Source of the DNA: Pseudomonas fluorescens | GTDB taxonomy: Bacteria; Pseudomonadota; Gammaproteobacteria; Pseudomonadales; Pseudomonadaceae | Assembly (NCBI RefSeq): GCF_902498195.1 | Contig: NZ_CABVIY010000003.1 | Location: 682,001 to 746,000 of the forward strand | Direction: 5' to 3' | DNA length: 64,000 nucleotides | Shown: positions 1-8,402 of the stretch, in pieces | Layout: each line of letters begins with the position of its first letter | How positions within the stretch are numbered: the stretch's first letter is position 1 | Made by a program: the position numbers and the translations under genes | Notes under the pieces: model-generated | Seen by the model: only the letters and a program-made list of their open reading frames with translations | Told to the model about the DNA's origin: nothing | Databases searched by the model: none

Positions 1-13
1 AAGGGGGTCGGGC

Positions 14-286
14 ATGAGCGGCATTCAAATGTGGGATAACGGCTCTGACGAAGAGCAGGAAGAGTTCGAGTGCCTCGATTGCGGGTGCACCACGTCCGAG
101 GCTGACTTCGAGTCAGTCGACGACGAGCTGAACCAGCAAAGTCCGCGCTGCCCTGGCTGTCAGAGCTTGCACCGGATCTCCCGCGCAACATGCGACTGTG
201 GTGAGCCGGCGACTCATGAGGTTGAGTCTGGGTTCGTTTGCGACGATTGCCATGACCACTACGTCAGCGGGTACATCCGCGACTGA
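14..286 (+). CDS. Small Cys-rich putative zinc-binding protein
   Basis: A 90-aa protein with an acidic N-terminus (EEQEEFE) and four cysteine clusters: CLDCGC, CPGC, CDCGE and CDDC. Their spacing suggests one zinc-ribbon-like fold plus a second Cys-rich knuckle, so metal binding is likely, but I recognise no family. The ATG at 14 is preceded by a purine-rich AAGGGGG, a usable ribosome-binding site. It is the only plus-strand gene beside a minus-strand defence island and may mark the island edge. A strong hairpin (297-332) follows the stop codon. No function is assigned; a small DNA-binding or accessory protein is possible but is only inference. Confidence 0.6.
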   Translation: MSGIQMWDNGSDEEQEEFECLDCGCTTSEADFESVDDELNQQSPRCPGCQSLHRISRATCDCGEPATHEVESGFVCDDCHDHYVSGYIRD

Positions 287-296
287 TGTATATAGA

Positions 297-332
297 TGTG
301 GGGCGTGCATAGTTGTTCCGCACGGCCCCACA
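297..332 (+). terminator. GC-rich hairpin after the small zinc-binding gene
   Basis: TGTGGGGC (297-304) pairs with GCCCCACA (325-332), and GTGC/GCAC extend the stem inward. There is no U-tract, so it may be an inefficient terminator or a 3' stability hairpin. About 150 bp of unassigned sequence follow before the HNH gene ends. Confidence 0.4.
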
Positions 333-490
333 CACCAATCGGATGTCAAGCATTCGACTTTTCGAATCGCTCGCCAACACGCGCAAAAATCCATCCAGCT
401 CTTAGAAATTGTGAATCACCTTCAAGCGCGACTGCCTCAAAATCCAAAAAAACACCGTTAGCTGAGGAACACGATAAAGTAACGCCTAAA

Positions 491-1345
491 TTAGAATACG
501 CTTGAGCAGAAACGATGGTCGGTAGAAAGCGCTTGATACATCACCTTTTTCCAGTGATTTGGAAACAGTCGTGCGCTCGCCACAGAGTTTAAAAATTGCG
601 CAAATTCCTGAGGACTTAAGTTAGCTAAAAAGCCACGCCTTTGATCGATAAGCACACCCAGCTCCTCTCCTGCTTGAATAGCATAACGCTTGCCTAAGTC
701 GAAATCAGAAAAGTGATTTATTGCACGACTCGCATCCACTTGCGGCCATGCCTGAGGAACGCTAGTAAAAAAACGAATGTAACATGGATCTGTGTACACG
801 ACCTCTGCCGAAACCCATTGTTCTAAAAAGAAGCGGTCTGAATCTAAATAAGGATGGATGGGCTGGCCAGCAGCATCCTGAGCCAAGCCATTACTCTTTC
901 CGGTATTGCAATCTCTACACGATGGAATCAGATTTTGAGGATTCACAGAATACTGAGGATAGTGAGCCTTCGGCAAATAATGGTCAAGGCTTTGGGGTCT
1001 GCCAATTCCTCCGCAGTAGGGGCACTTCTCATTAGCCGCAGTTAGTATCCGATCGTAATAGTCTCGACCAGGATGGCGCTGAACCATACTGTAATCATAG
1101 AGATTGATAAGTTCACTTTTTAATAACGTTCCACACACGACAGGATCATCTCCTCTTGCAGCTAATAGCGGAGGGATGGAAAAAAGCGTACCTAAGAATG
1201 CATGGTATTGATATGCAACTGCTGCCGCCTCAATCTCGACTGATGAGTCGAGCATTCGCTGCCTGGCGAGGGGCTGCACGATAGAGTTTGCGCAGTGGGT
1301 GAAAGACTGTAGACCAGTCACTGCGGGGGGATTAATGCGATTCAA
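491..1345 (-). CDS. HNH endonuclease of an ATPase-HNH (Septu-like) defence pair
   Basis: A 284-aa predicted HNH nuclease. The core reads CPYC at 108-111, LDHYLPK around 120-126 (catalytic His in DHYLPK), and CRDCN at 143-147, so the zinc-binding cysteines and the HNH histidine are present. It probably cleaves nucleic acid when its partner ATPase is triggered. The start appears to be TTG at 1343-1345, overlapping the TGA of the upstream ATPase as TTGA, with GGAG seven bases upstream; this implies translational coupling. An AAA/ABC-type ATPase followed by an HNH nuclease is the architecture of Septu (PtuA-PtuB), also found with some retrons. Membership of Septu proper versus another ATPase-HNH family cannot be settled by reading. 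No retron reverse transcriptase lies nearby. Confidence 0.75.
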   Translation of the reverse strand: MNRINPPAVTGLQSFTHCANSIVQPLARQRMLDSSVEIEAAAVAYQYHAFLGTLFSIPPLLAARGDDPVVCGTLLKSELINLYDYSMVQRHPGRDYYDRILTAANEKCPYCGGIGRPQSLDHYLPKAHYPQYSVNPQNLIPSCRDCNTGKSNGLAQDAAGQPIHPYLDSDRFFLEQWVSAEVVYTDPCYIRFFTSVPQAWPQVDASRAINHFSDFDLGKRYAIQAGEELGVLIDQRRGFLANLSPQEFAQFLNSVASARLFPNHWKKVMYQALSTDHRFCSSVF

Positions 1346-2880
1346 TTTCCACTCCGTGAATCTCGATACGCAACCATCGCACGCAATATTGCTTGAGCCT
1401 CAAAACCCAACTGATAACTAAACTCAGACATTATCTGGTCGAACGTCCCGCCATTTTGTACTGAGGCATCAAGAAGACTATGAAATCCTGACTTGCGTAC
1501 TTCCAAGCCGAACACTTCGCGGGTTAATACACCAACGTTTTCTCCAAATGTTTGAATTTCCGGGCGCTTTGCATCCAATACCAATCTAGACCTATTTATT
1601 TTCCATGCACATAACGTTGGAATCTCCTGCAATACTACAGGTGAGTGCGTTGCAATTATAGCCACTCCATTTCTGTCATAAAGAAGCTCACTTAGCGCTC
1701 TCAAAAAAGCAGAAAGCAGCGGTGGATGAAGGTGGCTTTCCGGTTCATCCAATAAGACTAAGGTTTTCTCTTCGACCATCGCAACGAGCTTGGTAATTGT
1801 AAGCAATACAACGGCGTGACCAGAGCTCATTCGAGACATCAATACCGCCGCCGTACTTTGGGCATCGGCCCCACTCAGCTCTAATAAAGATGGCAGACTC
1901 ATGTCTGCGAAATTCTCATCTGACTCAAGAGCAGTTATCGCTTTATGCCAGCGGCCTTTTTTCCTCGGATCACTCATACACAAGCCCAACGCACTTATGT
2001 ATTCCGCCTGAAGTTGACGCAAACTTTTAAGGTCGGAATTACTCGAGGATGGTGTTTTTAGCCCTATATAGTAATAGCAGGTTCCCAACGATGGGTCAGG
2101 CTGCTCGGGAGGAGGCTCAAAGGGATCAAACGCACTAAAAGAAACTGATATTAAACTGCTAAAATATTCCGCACTGATGGGTGTCTGCATGCCAGCCCAT
2201 CCGTTTGTTACAAAAAATCCCTCCCCCTCCGGAAGCCCACCAGTAACTGCCTGAACCATACCGTTAAGAATGGTTGTTTTACCTACACCATTCCTTCCGA
2301 TAATAGAATGTATATTTGTACTGGGTTTAGAATCCGACTCTACTTCAAAACTTAACTCTACACCTGCTACTCGCTCAGCTGGAAGTCTGCGATATAAGAA
2401 TGAGAAATTTGTCCTTACTACTCCGCCATGAAGCACCCTAGTAAATTGCTCCTTGATGGTGCTTATGCTCACACCTCGTAGTAGCGAGGTACCAAATACG
2501 TCCTCCGAAGTAGCTTGTTCAAGTCGACTTGTATTGGCCACCACATCTCTCAGCCCACTCAAGAAACTATTACATGTCTCTGGACTAATATCCTTGGCTA
2601 GCTTTTTATAATAATCAACGTCTGTACCAAGCGAGAAAAAACCCTCAGGAAGGGTATCAAAGCGCCGGGGGAGCATTGAATGAGTGCTCTGCGAGGTTGT
2701 TTGCCCTACAAAACCAATTTTTACATTACCGAGGTCATGACGCGCACCATTCTCATCACATAATGTGACATAAAACATGGTTACGTATGAGTAATCATTC
2801 CAGTTATCAACGCCTAAATAGGCGATATTACGCCCTTCTGAGGGTGTTCGATCAGACCTACCAATCAGCAAGAAATCCAT
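1342..2880 (-). CDS. ABC/AAA-type ATPase of a Septu-like defence pair
   Basis: A 512-aa ATPase. An unassigned N-terminal region of about 180 residues precedes a Walker A (GRNGVGKTT, about 195-203). A degenerate signature MSSGH (351-355) and Walker B LVLLDEPE (374-381) with a downstream SHLHPP follow, the arrangement of RecF/SMC-like ATPases in OLD, PtuA and related defence proteins. The canonical LSGGQ is reduced to SSGH. It overlaps the HNH gene by four bases. In characterised Septu the ATPase oligomerises and controls the HNH subunit; the same role here is inferred from context. The ATG at 2880 has only a weak ribosome-binding site. The gene is more AT-rich than the adjacent gajA/gajB, suggesting separate acquisition. 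Confidence 0.75.
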   Translation of the reverse strand: MDFLLIGRSDRTPSEGRNIAYLGVDNWNDYSYVTMFYVTLCDENGARHDLGNVKIGFVGQTTSQSTHSMLPRRFDTLPEGFFSLGTDVDYYKKLAKDISPETCNSFLSGLRDVVANTSRLEQATSEDVFGTSLLRGVSISTIKEQFTRVLHGGVVRTNFSFLYRRLPAERVAGVELSFEVESDSKPSTNIHSIIGRNGVGKTTILNGMVQAVTGGLPEGEGFFVTNGWAGMQTPISAEYFSSLISVSFSAFDPFEPPPEQPDPSLGTCYYYIGLKTPSSSNSDLKSLRQLQAEYISALGLCMSDPRKKGRWHKAITALESDENFADMSLPSLLELSGADAQSTAAVLMSRMSSGHAVVLLTITKLVAMVEEKTLVLLDEPESHLHPPLLSAFLRALSELLYDRNGVAIIATHSPVVLQEIPTLCAWKINRSRLVLDAKRPEIQTFGENVGVLTREVFGLEVRKSGFHSLLDASVQNGGTFDQIMSEFSYQLGFEAQAILRAMVAYRDSRSGN

Positions 2881-3095
2881 ATCTGCATCCGTATTAATTA
2901 AGGGTTAGCAGCAACTGGAAGCTGTTTTTTTGCCCAGCGCCTCGGTTCATGGTTATCAGCGTATACATCCGTGTGATACCGCGCCACGCCATAGTCTCAC
3001 TCTGGTGCGATGACGGGTGCGGAGCCTTTAATAACCAGCATCTATCGCTAGTGTAAGAACTACCACTTCCATATACCGAAAACTTTTGCGGCCCA

Positions 3096-4766
3096 TCATG
3101 ATTCAGCCGTTTGCCAGGACTCGATATAGCCGAGAAACTCGCCGTGTGGATTCCGGCTGGTACGCCAACTTGGGATGTCGGCAAGCTTATCCCTGGTTTT
3201 GGCTGTAGTGACCACGAGCCGTCTTTTGGCACGAGAGATCCCGACGAAGAAAGTGCATCGCACCTCATGGGTATCGTTACCCCAATAGGCCTCCCTCTCC
3301 ACGCCTAGAAGTATAACCGAGTCGAACTCAAGGCCTTTGCTCTTATGGACGGTCAGGATTCGTATGGACTGATCATCAGACAGCTGCGAAAGGGCCTTAC
3401 ACAGGTCTGGCTCCTGCTCCAACGACGCATCGATGTGTTTTTTGAGATCTCGGATGATTTCCTTGAGGCGATCTCGTGACTCGTAATCATGGGAAAGCCC
3501 TGTCAGCAGAGTGACCCCCACCATGCCAAGGAACTCCTTCAACAGGCGCCACCTCTGTGCATAGTTCTTGGCGGCAAGATCCTCGGCGGCAGATTTGCGA
3601 GCCTCCTTGATAAACCTGTTCCAGTCGCTTCGAACGACACCGCCATGTTCGTCGTCATCGACCGGAATGATTCGTCGCAACAACCTTGTCCATGCTTTCG
3701 GCTCGCGCGATCCGTAGAGGCATAGCAGGAAGTCAACGACCACTAAGGCTATGGGTTCCGTGGTGATATCTTGCAACTGGTTTTCATTGCGGTGCGCGAT
3801 GCCCAGTGCATCCAGCACAGAGGTTAAGCGAGCTGTGTGGGCCTCAGGGTAATTCCTAACCAACACGGCGATTTGGGAAGGTGCTACTCCCTCAACATTG
3901 ATCCAAGTATCGATCTGATCTGCAAGAGATATGGCCTCCTCTGTGCAGTCGCTGAATTCCTGAAGCAGGATTTCACCACCTTCCCCGCCTAACAGTTCCT
4001 CAGGCATCTCGGATCCGGGATCGAGGACTTTTATGACGTCGTTCTGCAACCTTAACAGCTGGGGCAGCGATCGGAAGTTGCGGTAAATGTTGAGATGATC
4101 TGCTGCAAAATCTACGGCGAACTTCCCGAACACCCCATCGAGTGCGCCGGCCCACCCCATTATCTTCTGCTTCACATCCCCGACCGCCGTTACGCGACGT
4201 CTCGTACCTACAAAGATCTTGCTGACCAGTGCGTACTGCTCGTCCGTACAATCCTGGAACTCATCAAGAAACACGTCACTGTATGTTTGCCTGATAGCAG
4301 TCGCCGCCATTGGATAGGCGCCTAGGATTTTCAGGGCCAGAGGGATGAGAAGGCCAAACTCCGTCTGAGCAGGGTGTGCTTTCCCCTTGGTTACAACGCG
4401 AAAGCCGGCGTCGAGCGCATCATCGCCGGAGAGAACGGGGCGAAATCTTTCGATGATCCGTTTGGCGAAACCATGGAATGTGTAACTGTCGAAGCGACTA
4501 GCGTAATCGGGCCCGCATCGCCTCCATACCCGCTCCTTCAGGTTATTGCTCGCATCCACCTTGAAAGCGATAGCAAGGATCCGTTTCGGGTAGCGACATG
4601 CTCCCGTGGTCAGCAGGAAATCTGCACGCTGTGCAAGTAGTTCAGATTTGCCAGCGCCTGGGCCGGCGGTCAAAGCCACGCACCGCTTGACCTCCCTAAC
4701 TGCTTTCTCCGCGTTAGGCTCGAAATCGATGCCTTCAGATGGCCTCCAATCATCAGGAGAGATCAT
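3096..4766 (-). CDS. gajB: UvrD-like helicase, Gabija subunit B
   Basis: A 556-aa superfamily 1 helicase. Motifs: Walker A AGPGAGKSE (34-42), Walker B DEFQD (168-172), motif V region TVHKSKGLEF (472-481), motif VI VGISRAKRR (508-516). It starts inside the stop of the upstream OLD nuclease gene (ATGA overlap, 4763-4766), so the two are translated as a unit. In Gabija, GajB is activated by DNA ends or single strands and works with GajA, depleting nucleotides and cleaving DNA; that is known of the family and not shown here. Its length is near that of known GajB proteins. An OLD class 2 nuclease followed by a UvrD/PcrA-like helicase is the defining context. Confidence 0.88.
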   Translation of the reverse strand: MISPDDWRPSEGIDFEPNAEKAVREVKRCVALTAGPGAGKSELLAQRADFLLTTGACRYPKRILAIAFKVDASNNLKERVWRRCGPDYASRFDSYTFHGFAKRIIERFRPVLSGDDALDAGFRVVTKGKAHPAQTEFGLLIPLALKILGAYPMAATAIRQTYSDVFLDEFQDCTDEQYALVSKIFVGTRRRVTAVGDVKQKIMGWAGALDGVFGKFAVDFAADHLNIYRNFRSLPQLLRLQNDVIKVLDPGSEMPEELLGGEGGEILLQEFSDCTEEAISLADQIDTWINVEGVAPSQIAVLVRNYPEAHTARLTSVLDALGIAHRNENQLQDITTEPIALVVVDFLLCLYGSREPKAWTRLLRRIIPVDDDEHGGVVRSDWNRFIKEARKSAAEDLAAKNYAQRWRLLKEFLGMVGVTLLTGLSHDYESRDRLKEIIRDLKKHIDASLEQEPDLCKALSQLSDDQSIRILTVHKSKGLEFDSVILLGVEREAYWGNDTHEVRCTFFVGISRAKRRLVVTTAKTRDKLADIPSWRTSRNPHGEFLGYIESWQTAES

Positions 4767-6718
4767 TCCGAAAGGCCCTCAACCTTGGCGATGACGAAGT
4801 CCGCCATGCGGCCCAACGACTTCGGCATAGCGGCCAGTAGTTGCGCATCAGTGAGCTTGGAGAGTGCTTCGATATGCGACTTGGGCTTGCTGTCTAGCTT
4901 GAACAACTTATGGTAAGCGACGAACAGCTTACGGTCGGTCAATGAATACTGCAGGCGATCATGATGGCTGTCTCCGAGCACAGACTTGACTTGAGGAAGC
5001 TTCGGGACAACTAGGTCGTCAGCGGATAAGCCATACGCATCCGGGTACGCCTTGATCATCGAAAAATCCAGATCCATTGGCGCTGAAAAAAATACACCCA
5101 AGGGCTCAAGATTGGCGATGTAAGACTTGTAGGACGGATCTTTCTCAACCTGTAATATTTTATAGGTCGGGCTGTTCCAAGCAGGCAATGTCTGGAGCTC
5201 ATCATCAGTGAGATAGACATCACTCGGCCGCTGCTTTTTCATCTGCGCAGCCACATATTTGATCCGACCCCATCCCCCACCGAATCGCGAAACGTCCAAA
5301 TCTAACAGCGTGATATAAGGGATTTTGAGGCCAGTCAAAAGCTTCCAGAAGTGATTGACGTGCCGACCACCTAAGGGTGCGATTGTGATCGCCGCTTCGT
5401 CGACTAATAATCCTTTGGCGGCCAGCAACCGAGGCAATACGATCTCCTCGCTGTCTCCTTCCCCTAGGATAACCAGGCGAGAGAAATAGACCTCTGGATA
5501 GGCCTGAACGGCCTCTCTCACGAACTTGTGTGCCTCGCCCTTTGTATCAGGTGGCATTTCAATTTTTGTCACCACGGTACAACGCGACTCGTCCAACCGC
5601 AGATACCTGATGGAGGTAGGCTCAACGCGTCGAAGCATCGATGGCGCATGAGTCGCAATGAGTGCCTGGGCATCAGCAAACTTGGGGTCACTTACCAGCG
5701 CCTTGAGCGACGATACAATCCGTCCCAGGTAATGCGGCGACAAGCTGTTCTCAGGCTCTTCCAAGGCAACGATGGTGAACACCGCAGGCCGCAGCTTTTC
5801 AACGTCAAAGGAATCGTCATTGCCATGCAGCACCGCTCGCCCGACAGCTTGGGAGGACAAAACCAGCGAGAGGTATAACATCGATTTTTGGCCATCGCTG
5901 AGCCGTGAGAAATCGACCAACTGCTCGCCATGACCTGGGGAGAAGGACACCGAAAGATGGCGCAGCAGCGACTCGATTTCGTTGGCCATGAATGTCACGC
6001 TCGGCTGCGTGAAAAACTGGCCCTTGTGGAGCTCTTTCCAAGTTTTGGTCAGGCCGGCGCTGAGGCTGAGCACCGATTCATTCTGAGTCAGGCTTTGGGA
6101 AATACCCGTGGTGAGCTGCTGGATCGTCTCGCGCTGCTCTGTCCAATTCACCGCTCGCAGCAGACGGCCCAGCAAGGCGTTCGCACCATAGGCGATGTGG
6201 TCAGCCGGATCCCGGCGAGCTGGAAGGTAGTGAACCTGGATGAAGTTTCGCTCATCTCTCGGCACAGGGGCTGTGTCGACCGGTGCGTCATCTTCATCCA
6301 CATCCAGGACGTACACGAGGCTCTGCTCGATTTCATCGTCAATACCAATCGTTGCATCCAGACGGTACCTCACACGGGGCACACCATCGGGGGTATCCAA
6401 GCGCATATGCCCAAAGTGAGTAGGTATCGTCGGGTGTTCGTTTTCGTCGTCACTGAGCTCGGGAAAGGTGAACTCAGCCTCGATCCACAACGCTCGAAGA
6501 TCTGGTGCCTGCGTCTCATTGTGCGGGACGAAGAAATCTGATTTACGGAGTCGCCGCTGATTGGGGTCAAAAGAAAAGAGGCGGCAAAGCGCCTGGAGAG
6601 TTGCGGTCTTGCCGGAGCCATTGGGCCCGATCAGAAATGTGAGGTCAGACAGATCCACAATTTCTGGTTCTACACCAAACGACTGAAAACCACAGATGCG
6701 AACGAACTGAAGCTTCAA
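4763..6718 (-). CDS. gajA: OLD-family ATPase/TOPRIM nuclease, Gabija subunit A
   Basis: A 651-aa protein with an N-terminal ABC-type ATPase and C-terminal TOPRIM nuclease. Visible motifs: Walker A IGPNGSGKT (30-38), signature LSDGQKS (273-279), Walker B IVALEEPE (316-323), switch ATHAPS (355-360), TOPRIM acidic motif GEGDSEE (419-425) and DLD (473-475). All catalytic positions look intact. The start is TTG (6716-6718) with AAAGGAT upstream; no better ATG fits the conserved N-terminus MKLQFVRICGF. It overlaps gajB by four bases. It is somewhat longer than Bacillus GajA, within the range of OLD class 2 proteins. About 200 bp separate it from the upstream 302-aa gene. Confidence 0.88.
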   Translation of the reverse strand: MKLQFVRICGFQSFGVEPEIVDLSDLTFLIGPNGSGKTATLQALCRLFSFDPNQRRLRKSDFFVPHNETQAPDLRALWIEAEFTFPELSDDENEHPTIPTHFGHMRLDTPDGVPRVRYRLDATIGIDDEIEQSLVYVLDVDEDDAPVDTAPVPRDERNFIQVHYLPARRDPADHIAYGANALLGRLLRAVNWTEQRETIQQLTTGISQSLTQNESVLSLSAGLTKTWKELHKGQFFTQPSVTFMANEIESLLRHLSVSFSPGHGEQLVDFSRLSDGQKSMLYLSLVLSSQAVGRAVLHGNDDSFDVEKLRPAVFTIVALEEPENSLSPHYLGRIVSSLKALVSDPKFADAQALIATHAPSMLRRVEPTSIRYLRLDESRCTVVTKIEMPPDTKGEAHKFVREAVQAYPEVYFSRLVILGEGDSEEIVLPRLLAAKGLLVDEAAITIAPLGGRHVNHFWKLLTGLKIPYITLLDLDVSRFGGGWGRIKYVAAQMKKQRPSDVYLTDDELQTLPAWNSPTYKILQVEKDPSYKSYIANLEPLGVFFSAPMDLDFSMIKAYPDAYGLSADDLVVPKLPQVKSVLGDSHHDRLQYSLTDRKLFVAYHKLFKLDSKPKSHIEALSKLTDAQLLAAMPKSLGRMADFVIAKVEGLSE

Positions 6719-6920
6719 AGTAGAATCCTTTCTGTGTGAGGTTAGCGGTGCTGAAGGTTATACGACCGAATCGTATCCAACCCCGACTAATCCGCCCTCG
6801 AGCATTGCGCTACGATTGGACGATTACTTCAGCCTCTGGCCGAGAGGCCGTCCCGAAGCGCCAGAGGCCGAGCCTTTATAGAACACGTGCCTGGTCTGCA
6901 CGAGGAAGAGTCGTAAACCG

Positions 6921-7829
6921 CTAAGCGTACGCGAGCATCTCACGGATCTTACGTCCCCAGGTTCTATCGTGGATCAGACGTTTATGGTTGTGATCGCCGT
7001 TGATGATTTCGTCCTTGGTCAGGGTCGACAGGACTTCCCAGTCCTCACCAAACTTATAGGTTGCGTTATCCAAATGTGAGCTCTCAAGGAGATAGATCCC
7101 ACGTTTGACAAAGCCAAAGACGAAGTAGCCTTGATAGCCACCTCGGCCCGTGGCAAAGAAATCAGGCTCAAATCGAGTAATCTCCCTGATGCGGTGTTCG
7201 ATCACTCCCTGCTCTGATGCTCGCAGGCCGGCAAGATATGGCTTTACGATAGCCTCAGCGCTCTTCCAAGGGTATTTACCAGGGGGAAGCAAATCCCACT
7301 GCAGCTGGCGTGTCTGCACCTTTGCAATGTGCTGGCGCTCAACGTCGAAGATCTCGAACTCCTGGAAGAATTCGAGCATAAGGTTCGCCATGTGAATGAG
7401 CACGGCTGGCGGCTCATCAACTTTCACTCGGCGCGTCACGATGTACTCCTTCCCATCGATGACGCTCAGAAAAAGGTGTTCCATAGGCGGGCGAACGAAG
7501 TCGATGGGATAGACATCCATGGTTCGAATTTGCACACCGCTGTGCTCGTTGCCATGCCAGTCTTTCCAGCTTCGGTACTGAGGGACTGATTTTTTGATTA
7601 GCGGAAGATCTCGCCGCTTTATCTCCTTGCCACGAGCATTGAACTCGCTGATCTTTCCGATGGCCGCAGGAAGAATCGAATCACCGTCTTTTTCGAGGTG
7701 AGCAATCGCCAGTCGCGCCTGGAGGTTCTGATCGACCTTGGCTCGCTCGATTACGAACAGCATTTCGCGGGCGCCATGCGAGTGCGCGATGATTCTGTTG
7801 ACGGTGTTGATTGACTTGCCTGTGACCAT
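6921..7829 (-). CDS. Unrecognised 302-aa protein in the defence island
   Basis: A 302-aa soluble protein with no signal peptide or clear membrane segment. I do not recognise its family. The N-terminal half is rich in Lys/Arg and hydrophobic residues (SINTVNRIIAHSHGARE, DLPLIKKS). The middle has alternating WDLLPPGKYPWKS; the C-terminal part is aromatic and Gly-rich (GRGGYQGYFVFGFVKRG) and ends with NHKRLIHDRTWGRKI. No Walker, HNH, PD-(D/E)XK or TIR motif is evident. It sits on the same strand between the large helicase and gajA, with about 200 bp to gajA, so it could be a separately promoted accessory or independent defence gene. The ATG at 7829 is preceded by AGGGGCGACAGCG. Confidence 0.7.
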   Translation of the reverse strand: MVTGKSINTVNRIIAHSHGAREMLFVIERAKVDQNLQARLAIAHLEKDGDSILPAAIGKISEFNARGKEIKRRDLPLIKKSVPQYRSWKDWHGNEHSGVQIRTMDVYPIDFVRPPMEHLFLSVIDGKEYIVTRRVKVDEPPAVLIHMANLMLEFFQEFEIFDVERQHIAKVQTRQLQWDLLPPGKYPWKSAEAIVKPYLAGLRASEQGVIEHRIREITRFEPDFFATGRGGYQGYFVFGFVKRGIYLLESSHLDNATYKFGEDWEVLSTLTKDEIINGDHNHKRLIHDRTWGRKIREMLAYA

Positions 7830-7864
7830 CGCTGTCGCCCCTGCTTTCCTTGAGAGGAGTCTAA

Positions 7865-8194
7865 GGTAGCATACTGCCAGCAGATCTGAAGCTACTGGCC
7901 GGTTGGCCGAGCGATATCCGTCGTGTGCTCAAGCCGTGGTCGTATGTGAGCTCATTCGACTATCACATTGCATCCGTGAGCGGCGTCAGATTCAACGTTG
8001 AGAACTTGCTGTCAGAGCTGGATAAAATCGAGCTCAGAGAAATCTACAAAAAGGACTTCGCAGAAGAGAAGAGCGCCTCGGTTACCCCGCTCTGCGAACA
8101 ACTGTTTGGCTCAATCGCTCGGCAGAAAAAACAAAGCCCCGGAGAGGCGCGGCTCCAGGGCTTCTATTTTCGCCTCCATCCCTTAATGGCTTGA
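7865..8194 (+). pseudogene. 5'-less relic of an unknown gene running into a repeat
   Basis: The plus frame is open after a TAA at 7862-7864 and reads as convincing protein (KLLAGWPSDIRRVLKPWS, then SELDKIELREIYKKDF) up to about 8130. There it enters the 138-bp repeat and stops at 8194. The only available start is an internal GTG (7925) without a ribosome-binding site. The simplest reading is a gene that lost both its 5' end and its own 3' end at recombination junctions. No family recognised. Confidence 0.4.
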
Positions 8195-8402
8195 CGAACG
8201 TGGCCAGGACATTACCAGCGTCGTTTTGATATTTCACTACGACTTTGGACAAAGGGGTTCGGTTAGCGAAGCGGCGGAGGTTTGGCCAGTCACCAACATA
8301 CGATGGCGTGAGTACGAAGGAGCGACGACCATCATTAGAAGGGCAATCAACCTCAAAACCTACGAGGCCGGTATGCACTCCGCTTAGGTTGGGGAGACGC
8401 AT
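8082..8402 (-). pseudogene. Small protein gene, 3' end frameshifted within the repeat
   Basis: From ATG 8402 the minus strand encodes MRLPNLSGVHTGLVGFEV and continues through RTPLSKVVVKYQNDAG. In the other two copies of the repeat (19135-19272, 47703-47840) this frame ends shortly after in KGWRRK and a stop, directly followed by the hairpin. Here one base is missing near 8205, so the frame shifts and reads on to 8082 through the terminator. It overlaps the 3' end of the helicase gene by about 50 bases. Likely a former small gene; function unknown. Confidence 0.4.
8125..8262. repeat. 138-bp dispersed repeat, copy 1 (gene tail plus terminator hairpin)
   Basis: Shares long identical stretches with 19135-19272 and 47703-47840. 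It contains an imperfect hairpin AGCCCCGGAG / CTCCAGGGCT with A/T-rich flanks on both sides (terminator-like in both directions). The minus-strand coding tail ends in WRRK in the other copies; this copy carries a one-base deletion that breaks that frame. Confidence 0.8.

Noticed and set aside
491..2880. Retron with an ATPase-HNH effector
   Set aside because: No reverse transcriptase frame with a YADD motif within the flanking sequence.
2894..3268. 124-codon minus-strand frame between gajB and the Septu-like ATPase
   Set aside because: Mostly overlaps the gajB 3' end in another frame; no ribosome-binding site or recognisable sequence in the unique part.
5930..6541. 203-codon frame on the plus strand inside gajA
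   Set aside because: Antisense shadow of a clearly coding gene; no ribosome-binding site and no family resemblance.
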